From: Rhodospirillaceae bacterium
Lineage (GTDB): Bacteria; Pseudomonadota; Alphaproteobacteria; Rhodospirillales; Casp-alpha2
Length of the DNA stretch: 64,000 nucleotides
Direction: 5' to 3'
NCBI GenBank assembly: GCA_016845145.1
Contig: JAERTE010000148.1
Span: 1 to 64,000 of the forward strand
Part shown: positions 35,633 through 48,343 of the stretch, one piece after another
How positions within the stretch are numbered: the stretch's first letter is position 1
Layout: each line of letters starts with the position of its first letter
Notes under the pieces: model-generated
Seen by the model: the letters and a program-made list of their open reading frames with translations, nothing else
What the model was told of the DNA's origin: nothing
Databases searched by the model: none
Position numbers and translations under genes: made by a program

Positions 35633-37027
35633 ATGAACGGCGTCCTGATATCGGCGCTGCACAAATCGTCGGGAAAGACGACGATTTCCCTTGGTGTGGC
35701 GGCGGCGCTAAGTGCTCGCGGCCTCAAGGTGCAGAGCTTCAAAAAGGGCCCGGACTACATTGACCCCATGTGGCTGGCGCTGGCCAGTGGCCAGCGCTGC
35801 CGCAACCTGGATTTCCACACCATGAAACCGGCCGATATCTCGGATTTTTACCGTGACCACGGTGAAGGCGCGGATATGAGCCTCGTTGAGGGCAACAAAG
35901 GCCTGTTTGACGGCGTCGATGTGGCTGGTATGGACAGCAATGCCCAACTAGCCAAGTTGTTGGGAGTGCCGGTGGTGCTGGTCGTCGATACCCGCGGCAT
36001 GACCCGCGGGATTGCGCCTGTGATTCAAGGCTACACGGGCTTCGATACCGACGTATCCATCGCCGGTGTGATCCTTAATCAGGTCGGTGGCCCCCGGCAC
36101 GAAAGCAAACTGCGCGCAGCTTTGGAGCACTATACCGATGTCCCGGTAATCGGCGCCGTTGGCCGACATCCGGAAATGGAAATCGCAGAGCGGCATTTGG
36201 GATTGGTGCCGGCCAACGAGGCCAGTGAGGCGGTGACACTCATTGAGCACGCGCGGGTGGCAATCGAGCAAAGTGTGGATATTGGCGGACTTGGCGTTAT
36301 CGCCTGCATGGCCGATGAACCGGCGAAACTGACCACGCCCCTAGCGGCATTGCCCGCCGCCGATATCCGTATCGCGGTCGCCCGTGACGCGGCATTTGGG
36401 TTTTATTACCCGGACGACCTGGAGGCCATGCGCCGCGCCGGCGCGGAAATTTTGCCGTTTGATGCGTTGCGTGATGCCCACTTACCCGATTGCGACGGTC
36501 TATTCATCGGTGGCGGGTTTCCGGAAACCCAGGCCGCCGGGTTGGCCGCCAATGCCCAACTTCGTGGCGACATCCGCCGTCGGCTTAGCGCAGGGCTGCC
36601 GGCTTATGCGGAGTGCGGTGGATTGATGTATTTGTCCGGGTCGCTCACCTGGCAGGGCGAGCGCCATGAGATGGTTGGAGCCATCCCGGGCGAAGCAGTG
36701 ATGCACAAGACGCCGGTCGGACGTGGCTACGTGCGATTGCAGCCGACCGGTCTTTCGCCTTGGCCGGCTAACGGTGCGTCAGCGCGAAATATCGCAGCCC
36801 ATGAATTCCATTATGCTTCACTTGAGGGCCTGCCAGCCAATTCCGATTTCGCCTTCCGTGTCACACGCGGCTACGGTATCGATGGCTTGCATGATGGTCT
36901 GATCGTCGGCAACACGCTGGCAACGTTTTCGCATCATCGCAATATCGGCGGGAACGATTGGGTGCGCCGGTTTCTGGCGTTCGTGCGCCAGATCAAAACC
37001 GGTAACGATGGTATCGAAACGGCGTAG
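35633..37027 (+). CDS. dsrN: DsrN, cobyrinic acid a,c-diamide synthase-like (siroheme amidation)
   Basis: ALHKSSGKTTISLGVAAALSARGLKVQSFKKGPDYIDP; PAYAECGGLMYL glutamine amidotransferase; adjacent to dsr operon. Confidence 0.93.
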   Translation: MNGVLISALHKSSGKTTISLGVAAALSARGLKVQSFKKGPDYIDPMWLALASGQRCRNLDFHTMKPADISDFYRDHGEGADMSLVEGNKGLFDGVDVAGMDSNAQLAKLLGVPVVLVVDTRGMTRGIAPVIQGYTGFDTDVSIAGVILNQVGGPRHESKLRAALEHYTDVPVIGAVGRHPEMEIAERHLGLVPANEASEAVTLIEHARVAIEQSVDIGGLGVIACMADEPAKLTTPLAALPAADIRIAVARDAAFGFYYPDDLEAMRRAGAEILPFDALRDAHLPDCDGLFIGGGFPETQAAGLAANAQLRGDIRRRLSAGLPAYAECGGLMYLSGSLTWQGERHEMVGAIPGEAVMHKTPVGRGYVRLQPTGLSPWPANGASARNIAAHEFHYASLEGLPANSDFAFRVTRGYGIDGLHDGLIVGNTLATFSHHRNIGGNDWVRRFLAFVRQIKTGNDGIETA

Positions 37028-37034
37028 TGTGTCT

Positions 37035-38018
37035 ATGGAGTACACCACACTCGGGCGCACGGGCCTCAATGTCAGTGTCGCGGGATTGGGCTGCGGCGGT
37101 GGCAGCGGTTTGGGATCCAAGCAGGGAAAAAGCGAGGCGCATAGTGTTGCAATCGTGCATCAGGCGGTTGACCTGGGGGTGAACCTTCTCGATACGGCGA
37201 AGGCTTACGGTACGGAGGCCATTGTCGGTAAAGCCATGCAATCGCTTCGGCGCGACCAGCTCGTTGTTTCCACAAAGTCTAGTCCCCTCAAGGACGGGAA
37301 GCGCCTAAGCGCAGCGGAGATCGTTGCCAATCTCGACCAATCGCTGCGCGACCTTAAGACGGATTATGTCGATATTTTCAATCTACATTCCTTACAGTTG
37401 AAAGATTACGACTACGCCATGAACGAGTTGGTTCCGGCGTTGTTGAAGGAACAGGAGAAGGGGAAGTTTCGCTTTCTCGGCGCGACCGAGCAGGGGCCGC
37501 GCGACCTGAACCACGACATGTTTTTACGCGCTTTCGATGACGATCCGTTTGATGTGATCATGGTGGCCTACAACATGATGAACCAGAATGCCGAAGACAC
37601 CGTCTTTCCGGAAACGCGCGAACGGCGCATCGGCACGTTGATCATGTTTGCGGTGCGCGCGGTGTTCAGCGTGCCGGGGCGGCTTCAGCAAGACGTTGCA
37701 AAACGGATAGAGAACGGCCAATTACCGGGGTGGCTGGCCGATAAAGAGAATCCGCTTGGGTTTCTCATCCATGACGGCGGTGCTGAAAGTGTTATAGACG
37801 CGGCCTATCGCTATGTGCGTCACCAGCCGGGGGCGGATGTCATTTTATTCGGAACCGGTAACCCCGACCATCTTGACACCAACTTAGCGTCTATCCTGAA
37901 GCCGCCATTGCCAGAGGCCGACACGGCCCGCATGCGCGAATTATTTGCGCATCTGACCGGTTTCGGTCTCGATTTTCCGGCTTGGCGCAAAGCGGATAAA
38001 CCGACCCAATCCAATTAG
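37035..38018 (+). CDS. Aldo/keto reductase
   Basis: MEYTTLGRTGLNVSVAGLGCGGGSGLG; NLLDTAKAYGTE. Confidence 0.9.
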   Translation: MEYTTLGRTGLNVSVAGLGCGGGSGLGSKQGKSEAHSVAIVHQAVDLGVNLLDTAKAYGTEAIVGKAMQSLRRDQLVVSTKSSPLKDGKRLSAAEIVANLDQSLRDLKTDYVDIFNLHSLQLKDYDYAMNELVPALLKEQEKGKFRFLGATEQGPRDLNHDMFLRAFDDDPFDVIMVAYNMMNQNAEDTVFPETRERRIGTLIMFAVRAVFSVPGRLQQDVAKRIENGQLPGWLADKENPLGFLIHDGGAESVIDAAYRYVRHQPGADVILFGTGNPDHLDTNLASILKPPLPEADTARMRELFAHLTGFGLDFPAWRKADKPTQSN

Positions 38019-38740
38019 CCGGTTTTAGCTGTTTTTGTGGTCTCCAGATGCCAATCGACGGCAGCTCTGGCGAGAGCATCGGTGGCATCCAGATAGCCGA
38101 TGCCCGGCGCCGGTGACATATCCTTCGTCAGCACGATGGGTATTTCAGTGCACCCTAAAACAATCGCCAGGCAGTCTTGCTGGGCCAAAGTTATAGCGGC
38201 GGTTTCAAGCAACGTGCGGCCTTTCCGCAAATCGCCGGCCTTTACGGCGGCTATTCCGGCCGTGACATTCTCCGACTGGAGGGCATCGTCTGGGGCGCGG
38301 CAATTGAACCCGAGTTTCTCAAACCGATTCTGGTAGACTCCGGCATCGACGGTGCCCTTGGTGGCAAGCAGGCCGACGGTGCCGTTGATAATGCCCGCCG
38401 ATTTCAGTTGGGCGGCGGCGGCATCGACGATATGCAATACCGGAACATCGATGTGGTTGGCCAAATCATCATACCAGTAGTGTGCCGTGTTGCATGGGAT
38501 GGCGATGGCTTCGGCTCCCGCGGACCGTAAAATCGCCGCACCCTCGCGCAGCCATGTCAGGGGTTCGTCTGATCCGGCCAGAATGGCCTCTGCCCGGTCC
38601 GGCACCTGGGGCACGGCATGGACCAAAAGCGGGATGTGATCCTGGTCGCGGTTTGCGGGTGTGGCTTGGATGACTTTCTGCATGAAGTCCACTGTAGCCA
38701 GTGGCCCCATGCCGCCAAGAATGCCCAATGTACCTTTCAT
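38015..38740 (-). CDS. Aspartate/glutamate racemase family protein
   Basis: LGILGGMGPLATVDFMQKVI; IPCNTAHYWYDDL; IVLGCTEIP. Confidence 0.93.
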   Translation of the reverse strand: MKGTLGILGGMGPLATVDFMQKVIQATPANRDQDHIPLLVHAVPQVPDRAEAILAGSDEPLTWLREGAAILRSAGAEAIAIPCNTAHYWYDDLANHIDVPVLHIVDAAAAQLKSAGIINGTVGLLATKGTVDAGVYQNRFEKLGFNCRAPDDALQSENVTAGIAAVKAGDLRKGRTLLETAAITLAQQDCLAIVLGCTEIPIVLTKDMSPAPGIGYLDATDALARAAVDWHLETTKTAKTG

Positions 38741-38748
38741 GACGTCAC

Positions 38749-39609
38749 CTAGGCTGGGCGCTCACCGGCGACGGTGACGCGGTTCATGTGACGGCGGTGG
38801 CCATCGTAGTCGCCAATGGCGAAATGCATGGTGCAACGATTGTCCCAAATGGCCACTGAGTGGGTTGTCCAGTCGAAGCGGCAGGTGAACTCGGGTCGGG
38901 TGGCATGCGCGTGCAAGAAACCAAGCAAGGGTGCGCTTTCCTCTTCGGTCATGTCTTCGAAGCAAACAGTGTACACGGGATTGATATAAAGAGACTTTCT
39001 CCCCGTTACCGGATGCGTGCGAACCACCGGATGGGCGATGCGCGCGTCGCCGCTTTCGGACGGTTTGATGTCCATGGCGACGCCTTGGTTGTCGTCATCG
39101 TTGAAGTACCCGCCGGAACCATAGTTGCGTTCGGCGCTGTGCATGGCGTTGACGCCGTTCAATAGAGTTTTCATGCCATCCGACAAGGCCTCATAGGCGG
39201 CCTCCATATCGGTCCACAAAGTATCCCCGCCATAGGGCGGGGATTCGAGAGAATAGAGCACGGAGCCCATGGGCGGGCATTCGTCGAAACTGGCGTCGGA
39301 ATGCCACACACCACCAAAATTGTATTTCCCGGCATCGGCTTCCTCACGAACGATATCGATGATATCCGGGTAGTCGTCGCGCGCCTTGACGAACGGCACG
39401 CGGTAAACGTCACCAAACGTGCCGGCGATACGCAAATGGTCTGCGGGCGTGAGGTCCTGGTCACGGAAGAAGATCACTTTGTGATCCCAAAGCGCTTTTT
39501 GAATGTCGTCGGCGGTGGCGTTGCTCAGTGGCTTGGAGAGGTCCGCACCGGTGATTTCCGCGCCCAGTGAACCGGCAATGGGTTGAGATTGGATCGTCTG
39601 GTAAGTCAT
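38749..39609 (-). CDS. TauD/TfdA family dioxygenase
   Basis: GAEITGADLSKPLS; VWHSDASF; WDNRCTMHFAIGDYDGHRRHMNRVTV. Confidence 0.93.
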   Translation of the reverse strand: MTYQTIQSQPIAGSLGAEITGADLSKPLSNATADDIQKALWDHKVIFFRDQDLTPADHLRIAGTFGDVYRVPFVKARDDYPDIIDIVREEADAGKYNFGGVWHSDASFDECPPMGSVLYSLESPPYGGDTLWTDMEAAYEALSDGMKTLLNGVNAMHSAERNYGSGGYFNDDDNQGVAMDIKPSESGDARIAHPVVRTHPVTGRKSLYINPVYTVCFEDMTEEESAPLLGFLHAHATRPEFTCRFDWTTHSVAIWDNRCTMHFAIGDYDGHRRHMNRVTVAGERPA

Positions 39610-39678
39610 ATGATTGTTCTCTGCATTACTCGTATTGAGAAGGTATCTCTATAGCTTTAGGGCGGCAATTCCCACGGG

Positions 39679-40734
39679 TCATTGGTGATGCGCGGTCATC
39701 GCCAGTTCTCGGTTGGCCTCGAACCATTCGATACTTGCCTCCAGCCCCTGGCGCAATGGTACTTGGGTTTGAAACCCCAGTATTTTCTCAAGCTTGGTCG
39801 TGTCGCAGTTCCGCCGCGGCTGATCCGTCAGATCAGTCGGTTCAAAAGTCGGCTGGATATCAATCCCCCGGCGGGCTCCGACAATTTCGGCAATCATCTG
39901 AGCAATCTCGCCAATTGTGATCTCGTTGTATTCGCCGATGTTCAATGGATCCGCTTCGGCGTAGCATGCGGTAACTTCCAGTAGTCCGCGCGCAAGGTCG
40001 TCGACATAAAGAAAAGATCGGCTTTGTTGACCCTCGCCCCAGACAGGCAAGGTGCCGTCTTGGCTTTCGAAGGCTTTTAAGATCAAAGCCGGCAGGACGT
40101 GAGAGCTTACAGGGTTGAAATTGTCGCGCGGGCCGTAGGCGTTGTAGGGGCGTGCGATGGCCACCTCAAGTCCGTGCTCTTCAGCGTAGCACTGGGCGGC
40201 GAATTCTTCCATGCGCTTGGCCCAACCGTACCCGGCATTAGTTGGTTCAGGCCAGCCTGTGGTTCCTTCGGTTTCGGGCGTAGGGATGATGCAGTGGCGA
40301 GGGTAGATGCATGCGGAACTCACCACCAAAAGCCGCTCTGTACCGGTCCGTTCGGCAGCATCAATCACATTGAGAAAAGTGCGCTTGTTTGCTTGGAAAA
40401 CAGTGGCTGCATGGGCCGCATTGTATTGGATGCCACCTACGCTGGCAGCTAGGTTGAGCACTGCTGATGCGCCATTGAGGGCGTTTGCGGCTTGCTGCCG
40501 ATCCGCTAAGTCGAGACTGCGAATGTCGATCTCACCGTGTAGGTGCGCCAACAACGGCGGCGCCTCTTGGCGGGTTGGAACGATCGGTTCGGCCCCGAGT
40601 GCAAGCAATTGCTCGACCACGTGCGATCCGATAAAGCCGCCGCCGCCGGTAACGCAGACCTTGCGGCCTTTAAAATAAGCACGGGTATCTGCGTGGAATT
40701 GGTCGGCGCCGACAGGACTGCGGTAATGGCTCAT
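39679..40734 (-). CDS. NAD-dependent epimerase/dehydratase (GDP-fucose-synthase-like)
   Basis: KVCVTGGGGFIGSHVVEQLL; NAGYGWAKRMEE (YxxxK). Confidence 0.9.
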   Translation of the reverse strand: MSHYRSPVGADQFHADTRAYFKGRKVCVTGGGGFIGSHVVEQLLALGAEPIVPTRQEAPPLLAHLHGEIDIRSLDLADRQQAANALNGASAVLNLAASVGGIQYNAAHAATVFQANKRTFLNVIDAAERTGTERLLVVSSACIYPRHCIIPTPETEGTTGWPEPTNAGYGWAKRMEEFAAQCYAEEHGLEVAIARPYNAYGPRDNFNPVSSHVLPALILKAFESQDGTLPVWGEGQQSRSFLYVDDLARGLLEVTACYAEADPLNIGEYNEITIGEIAQMIAEIVGARRGIDIQPTFEPTDLTDQPRRNCDTTKLEKILGFQTQVPLRQGLEASIEWFEANRELAMTAHHQ

Positions 40735-40741
40735 GTTCCAG

Positions 40742-41179
40742 TCAGCGGTTCATGCGACCTGGGTCGATCGGCCCGGTTTCAAGGGCGGTGGCGATGCGGC
40801 TTTCCAACGCTTGGCGTGATATCGGTTTCACGAGATAGCCGTGAATACCCGCATCGACCGCGCTACGCACACTTTCCGGCTCGGCGTGGCCGGTGACGAT
40901 CAGGACTGGTAGATTCTTGAATTGTTCATCTTTAGCGGCGCGCAGCTTGCGGACGAACTCGAACCCATCGATGCCGGGCATCTCCAGGTCGCAAATAATC
41001 AGGGTGGGCCTCTCTGTGGCGGTTGCCAATTGATTGAGGCCTTCGGCACCGTTGTTGGCTTCCTCGATGTTGAAGATGCCGATCTCATTGAGCACACGGA
41101 TGATCAATTTGCGCATAAACGGCTCATCATCAATGATCATGATGACGAGGCCGTCGATTTGTTGCTGCGTCAATGCCAT
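40742..41179 (-). CDS. Response regulator (CheY-like)
   Basis: IMIIDDEPFMRKLI; LIICDLEMPGIDGFEFV; GYLVKPISRQAL. Confidence 0.93.
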   Translation of the reverse strand: MALTQQQIDGLVIMIIDDEPFMRKLIIRVLNEIGIFNIEEANNGAEGLNQLATATERPTLIICDLEMPGIDGFEFVRKLRAAKDEQFKNLPVLIVTGHAEPESVRSAVDAGIHGYLVKPISRQALESRIATALETGPIDPGRMNR

Positions 41180-41195
41180 GGTGGCTGATGTCCCT

Positions 41196-43382
<2,187 letters not shown>

Positions 43383-43545
43383 ATTCGTTCCCGACCGAAG
43401 TTGGTCGACAATGCACCGTACCGTATGTTCAGCGGAGACAGCAATCCCCATAGGGGCAATTGAAGAATTGCCTCACTATCTTCAATCAACGTTGGCCTAA
43501 ACCAAGCGCCCGGTTTATCTTTTTTCTTCTGCTAGCGGAGGGAAC

Positions 43546-45342
43546 ATGGACGACACAGCTGGAAAACCGATCAGTGCCACCGATCCTGATGAAATGTCCA
43601 AGGCGATGACGGCCTATGCCGAGCGTTCGCAACGCATCATCAATGCTTTTTACGAGCGCCAAGCCAAGGATGGTGGGTTTCAAATTCCCGACCCGGCGGT
43701 CATCGGCAAAGCTTTTCTGGATGTGGGCGCCAAGATGATGGCTGATCCGGCGAAGCTCATGGAAGCGCAAGCGCAATTGTTCCAGAGTTATGCCAAGCTG
43801 TGGGAAACAGCGGCCAAGCGCATGTCTGGCGAAGAGGTCGAGCCCGTGGTGAGCCCGGCCAAGGACGACAGGCGCTTCAAAGACAAGGCCTGGGAGGAAG
43901 AGGCGCTCTACGACACCATGAAGCAGTCGTATCTGCTGAGCGCCAATTGGATCCAGCAGGTGGTCGGGAGCGTAGAAGGCCTGGATGATAAAACCCGGGA
44001 AAAAGCGGAGTTCTATACGCGGCAGGTCGTCAACGCCATGGCGCCAACCAACTTTGCCGCCACCAATCCCAAGGTTTTGCAGCACACCATCGACAGCAAG
44101 GGCGAAAACCTGGTGAAAGGCCTCGACCATTTGTTGCGGGACCTGGAGGCCGGCGAGGGCCAGTTGCGCATTTCCATGACAGATGCCGATGCGTTTACGT
44201 TGGGTGAAAATGTCGCCACCTCTCCGGGCAAGGTGGTATTTCAGAACGATCTGATGCAATTGCTGCAATACACGCCGAGCACGGAGAAGGTCGCCAAGAC
44301 ACCACTGCTCATCGTTCCGCCGTGGATCAACAAATTCTATATCCTGGACCTGCAGCCCAAGAACTCTTTCATCAAATGGGCCGTTGATCAGGGACATACG
44401 GTGTTCGTGATCTCGTGGGTCAATCCCGACGAGACGCTCTCCGATAAACGCTTCGACGACTACATGCTGGAGGGGCCGCTGGCCGCGATTGATGCTGTCA
44501 CCGAGATGACCGGCGAGAAAAAGATCAACGTCATCGGGTACTGCATTGGCGGCACTTTGACCGCCTGCACACTGGCCTATATGTCGGCCAAAGGCGATGA
44601 TCGGGTCAAGTCGGCGACGTTCTTTACCTCAATGGTCGATTTCAAAGACCCCGGTGAGCTCGGTGTCTTCATCGACGACGAACAACTGGAAAACCTGGAC
44701 GAATATATGTCCAAGACCGGTTATCTCGACGGCAAGCATATGTCGCAGGTGTTCAATCTGATGCGCGACAACGATCTGATCTGGTCCTTCGTGGTTAATA
44801 ATTATCTGATGGGGCGCGAACCTTTCGCTTTTGATTTGTTGTACTGGAACGCCGACAACACCCGCATGCCGGCAATGATGCATTCGCTCTATCTGCGCCA
44901 GATGTATTTGGAGAATAAATTGATTGAGCCCGGCGGGATAACGTTGGACGGCGTGGCGCTTGATCTTCGGAACATCTCGGTGCCGACCTATATCGTATCG
45001 ACCAAGGAAGACCATATTGCACCCTGGAAATCCACTTATGCCGCAACCCAGCTTTACAAGGGCAATGTCCGGTTCGTTCTATCGGCATCGGGACATATCG
45101 CCGGTATCGTCAACCCGCCGGCTGCGAACAAGTATTGCTACTGGACCAACACCAAGACGCCTGCCGAACCGGACGCTTGGTTTGCCGCCGCGCGTCAGCA
45201 TGACGGATCTTGGTGGAACGATTGGCAAAAATGGGTAAAGAAACATGCAGGAACGCAGGTCGACGCCCGTGACCCCGGGTGCGGTAAGGTAAAACCCCTG
45301 GAGGATACCCCCGGTTCTTACGTCAAGGTGCGGCTCAGCTGA
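43546..45342 (+). CDS. phaC: Class I poly(R)-hydroxyalkanoic acid synthase
   Basis: NVIGYCIGGTLTACTLAYMSAKG lipase-like box; VPPWINKFYILDLQPKNSFIKWAVDQGHTVFVISWVNPD. Confidence 0.96.
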   Translation: MDDTAGKPISATDPDEMSKAMTAYAERSQRIINAFYERQAKDGGFQIPDPAVIGKAFLDVGAKMMADPAKLMEAQAQLFQSYAKLWETAAKRMSGEEVEPVVSPAKDDRRFKDKAWEEEALYDTMKQSYLLSANWIQQVVGSVEGLDDKTREKAEFYTRQVVNAMAPTNFAATNPKVLQHTIDSKGENLVKGLDHLLRDLEAGEGQLRISMTDADAFTLGENVATSPGKVVFQNDLMQLLQYTPSTEKVAKTPLLIVPPWINKFYILDLQPKNSFIKWAVDQGHTVFVISWVNPDETLSDKRFDDYMLEGPLAAIDAVTEMTGEKKINVIGYCIGGTLTACTLAYMSAKGDDRVKSATFFTSMVDFKDPGELGVFIDDEQLENLDEYMSKTGYLDGKHMSQVFNLMRDNDLIWSFVVNNYLMGREPFAFDLLYWNADNTRMPAMMHSLYLRQMYLENKLIEPGGITLDGVALDLRNISVPTYIVSTKEDHIAPWKSTYAATQLYKGNVRFVLSASGHIAGIVNPPAANKYCYWTNTKTPAEPDAWFAAARQHDGSWWNDWQKWVKKHAGTQVDARDPGCGKVKPLEDTPGSYVKVRLS

Positions 45343-45356
45343 GCGGCAAAAAGGCC

Positions 45357-47153
45357 ATGGATCAAGATACAGCCCCTGACGAAGTCGACGACGACGAAGC
45401 ACAGGTTTATGACCATCTCGAATTGCTGTCGGAGATGGGGCACGACTTTGCTTCGACCCGCGATATCAACGCGTCACTGATGCGCGCTGTTGAACATATT
45501 ACCCGCTATGTGGGTGCGGAAGGCGGGGCGTTGTTCATGCTGGAGGGCGAGGGGGAAGCCGAAGTGTTGGTTTGCCGGGCCTGCGTGGGACCTGTGGACA
45601 TCACCGGCCTGTCGCTTCCGGCGGACCAGGGCATCGTCGGGCGCTCAGTGCAGGATAATCGCGCCGAAATGATTCGCGATGCGCAAAACGATTCACGTTT
45701 TTACAAGGGTATCGACGAAGAAACCGGAACCACGACGCTGTCTATTCTGTGCGCGCCGCTCAGTGTCAAAGACCAGCGTATCGGCGCCATCGAACTGATC
45801 AATAAAATATCCGACGACGGCCTATTCGAGGAACACGACCTGCATATGCTGCGCGCCATGGCATCTTCAGCGGCGCTCGCAATTCTAAATGCGCGCATGG
45901 CCGAAGCCCTGGTGGAACAAGAACGCTTGGCGCGTGAGTTGGAACTCGCTGCGGAAATTCAACGCTCACTGCTGCCCGATGTGCCCGGCGAAAACTATCC
46001 GATTTTCGGTATCAACGTGCCGGCACGGACCGTATCGGGGGACTTTTTCGATTTTTTCGAACTGGATGACGGACGCATTTGCTTCAATCTGGGCGACGTA
46101 TCGGGAAAGGGCATGAACGCGGCGCTGCTGATGGCCAAGACCGCGAGTTTGTACAGATGCCTGGGGAAAACCATCGACAGCCCTGGAATCTTGCTCGCGC
46201 GGGTGAACGATGAGATTTGCGAGACCGCGGCGCGCGGGATGTTCGTCACCATGATCGGCGGTATCTACGATCCACGCACCCGACAACTGGTGTTCGCCAA
46301 TGCAGGGCACGAGCCGCCGTTGGTTCAACAGGCTGATGGGTCTTTCGACGCGTTGCCGGCCGATGCGCCGCCGATCGGGATATCGCCGTATCTGGTCGGC
46401 GAGGAAGGCTACCCGGAGGAAACCCTGGATCTGCTGGATGCCGGGTTTTTCGTGTTCACCGACGGTGTCACCGAGGGCTATACGGAGAACGGCGACGAGC
46501 TTGAGGTCGACGGCGTTAAGGACGAATTGACGGAAACCCGGCAACAGCCTTTGGCGGCGCGGCTCACCAAAATCGCCGATATGATTAATCGCGAGGACGT
46601 CACTCTGCGCGATGATCTGACCCTGGTCGGTATTGACGGTGCCGTGCAGACGGATTTACCTGCGCTGCCGGTTGATAAACTGGAACAGGTCGGTGGCGAA
46701 AGCATCGCCACTTTGAAAGTGCCGTCGAGGCCGAATCGTCTGCGGATCGTCCGGCAAATGGTCCGGGAGGCCTCTGGACTTGCGGGTTTCGATGACAATG
46801 ATATCCGCGACATTGTTTTGGTCGTTGACGAGGCATTGCAGAATGTTATCCGCCATGGTTACGGCGGGGCCGGCGATGGCGAGATCCAGGTGACCATTGG
46901 TACGCTTGATGATAGCTTGGTTATCGATGTACGGGATTGGGCGCCGACCGTTGATCCCAGCACCGTAAAACCGCGAGATTTGGATGATGTCCGCCCGGGA
47001 GGTTTGGGGACGCATATCATTCGTGAGATCATGGATGAGGCGGAATTTCTAACCCCGCCCAAGGATGGCGGTAATCTGTTAAGGATGGTAAAAGGGTTAC
47101 AACGGTTGGGGTCGGGAAAGCCAACGGACACAAAAACTGGGGAAGCGGAATGA
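45357..47153 (+). CDS. GAF + SpoIIE-type PP2C phosphatase + HATPase (RsbU/RsbW-like)
   Basis: GAF-like N-term; LAAEIQRSLLPDVPGENYPIFGINVPARTVSGDFFDFFEL; C-terminal VVDEALQNVIRHGYGGAGDGEIQVTI kinase fold. Confidence 0.92.
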   Translation: MDQDTAPDEVDDDEAQVYDHLELLSEMGHDFASTRDINASLMRAVEHITRYVGAEGGALFMLEGEGEAEVLVCRACVGPVDITGLSLPADQGIVGRSVQDNRAEMIRDAQNDSRFYKGIDEETGTTTLSILCAPLSVKDQRIGAIELINKISDDGLFEEHDLHMLRAMASSAALAILNARMAEALVEQERLARELELAAEIQRSLLPDVPGENYPIFGINVPARTVSGDFFDFFELDDGRICFNLGDVSGKGMNAALLMAKTASLYRCLGKTIDSPGILLARVNDEICETAARGMFVTMIGGIYDPRTRQLVFANAGHEPPLVQQADGSFDALPADAPPIGISPYLVGEEGYPEETLDLLDAGFFVFTDGVTEGYTENGDELEVDGVKDELTETRQQPLAARLTKIADMINREDVTLRDDLTLVGIDGAVQTDLPALPVDKLEQVGGESIATLKVPSRPNRLRIVRQMVREASGLAGFDDNDIRDIVLVVDEALQNVIRHGYGGAGDGEIQVTIGTLDDSLVIDVRDWAPTVDPSTVKPRDLDDVRPGGLGTHIIREIMDEAEFLTPPKDGGNLLRMVKGLQRLGSGKPTDTKTGEAE

Positions 47154-47482
47154 ATTACCAGACACGGGAAGATCGAGGAGCGATGATCGTTGCCTTTGAA
47201 GGTGACGTCGATCTGCAATCGTCGCCGGATGCGCGCAAGGTGTTATTGGAAGCCGTGGGCAAAGGCATGCCGATCATGGTTGATTTGAGCGGCGTCGGAT
47301 ATATCGATTCATCCGGGGTTGCGTCGCTGGTTGAAAGCTTCCAGGCCGCGCGAAAGGCTGGCCAGGACCTTGTGTTGGTCTCCGTCAGTGACGGCGCGCG
47401 GCGGGTTCTTGAATTGGCCCGGCTCGATAAAGTATTCACAATCTGCGACACGTTGGATGACGGCATCGCCTCTATCGGCTGA
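47150..47482 (+). CDS. STAS-domain anti-sigma-factor antagonist / MlaB-like protein
   Basis: PIMVDLSGVGYIDSSGVASLVESFQAARKAG; start overlaps upstream stop. Confidence 0.92.
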   Translation: MNYQTREDRGAMIVAFEGDVDLQSSPDARKVLLEAVGKGMPIMVDLSGVGYIDSSGVASLVESFQAARKAGQDLVLVSVSDGARRVLELARLDKVFTICDTLDDGIASIG

Positions 47483-47515
47483 CTAAGCCCCAATGGACAC
47501 GGCGTAGGATACCTC

Positions 47516-48331
47516 ATGGACGGCGAAAAACCGACAAACGCCTTTACCCGTACCTTGGACAAAGTGGGCCGCTCGACGGTTCACGGCGTCGAGGAAGTGG
47601 GCAATGGCGGCGTCATGGTGTTCGAAAGCCTGTATTGGCTGATTTTCGGACCTCGCCAGGGCCAGCCGGTGCGCATGAATGCAGTGATTGAGCAGATGAT
47701 GGGGATCGGCATCACCGCCATTCCGATCATTGCCATGTTGGCCGGCGCCATCAGCGTCACGCTCGCCATTCAGGGGATTTATACGCTTCGCATTTTTGGC
47801 GCCGAAAGCCATGTGACTGCCGGATTGGGGTTCGTTGTGGTGCGTGAATTCGCCCCGATGATCACCGGTATTCTTGTTGCCGGTCGGTCGGGATCGGCGC
47901 TGGCTGCGCGCATCGGCACCATGAAAATCAATCAAGAGATTGATGCGTTGAAAGTGATGGGTATCAATCCGGTCCGCTATCTGGTGGCGCCGCCCTTGAT
48001 CGCCATGTTGATCATGGTGCCGTGCCTGACGATGATGAGTAATGTGGTCGGCCTGTTTCTGGCAGGTGTCTATATCAACATCGAGCTTTCGATATCTCTG
48101 GCTGCCTACCTGGATGGTCTGATCGATGTCCTGACCGTCGATGACGTATTCCATGGCCTCGGTAAGAGTGTCATCTACGCCATAGAAATCGCCGTCATCG
48201 GCGTGGTCAATGGTGCCGGCGTACAGGGTGGGGCCGAAGGCGTGGGCAAGGCGACCACGCGTTCCGTGGTGCAGGCCATTTCCGCCATTATCGTCACGGC
48301 GATGGTCGTCGTTATTGTCTCGACCTTCTAG
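47516..48331 (+). CDS. mlaE: MlaE-family ABC transporter permease
   Basis: EFAPMITGILVAGRSGSALAARIGTMKINQEIDALKVMGINPVRYLVAPPLIA. Confidence 0.95.
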   Translation: MDGEKPTNAFTRTLDKVGRSTVHGVEEVGNGGVMVFESLYWLIFGPRQGQPVRMNAVIEQMMGIGITAIPIIAMLAGAISVTLAIQGIYTLRIFGAESHVTAGLGFVVVREFAPMITGILVAGRSGSALAARIGTMKINQEIDALKVMGINPVRYLVAPPLIAMLIMVPCLTMMSNVVGLFLAGVYINIELSISLAAYLDGLIDVLTVDDVFHGLGKSVIYAIEIAVIGVVNGAGVQGGAEGVGKATTRSVVQAISAIIVTAMVVVIVSTF

Positions 48332-48343
48332 GGGGCCAGTTTG

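Noticed and set aside
20882-39609. Idea that the two TauD-like genes are a duplication flanking dsr
   Set aside because: Their protein sequences are clearly different subfamilies, so no repeat-mediated event is implied.
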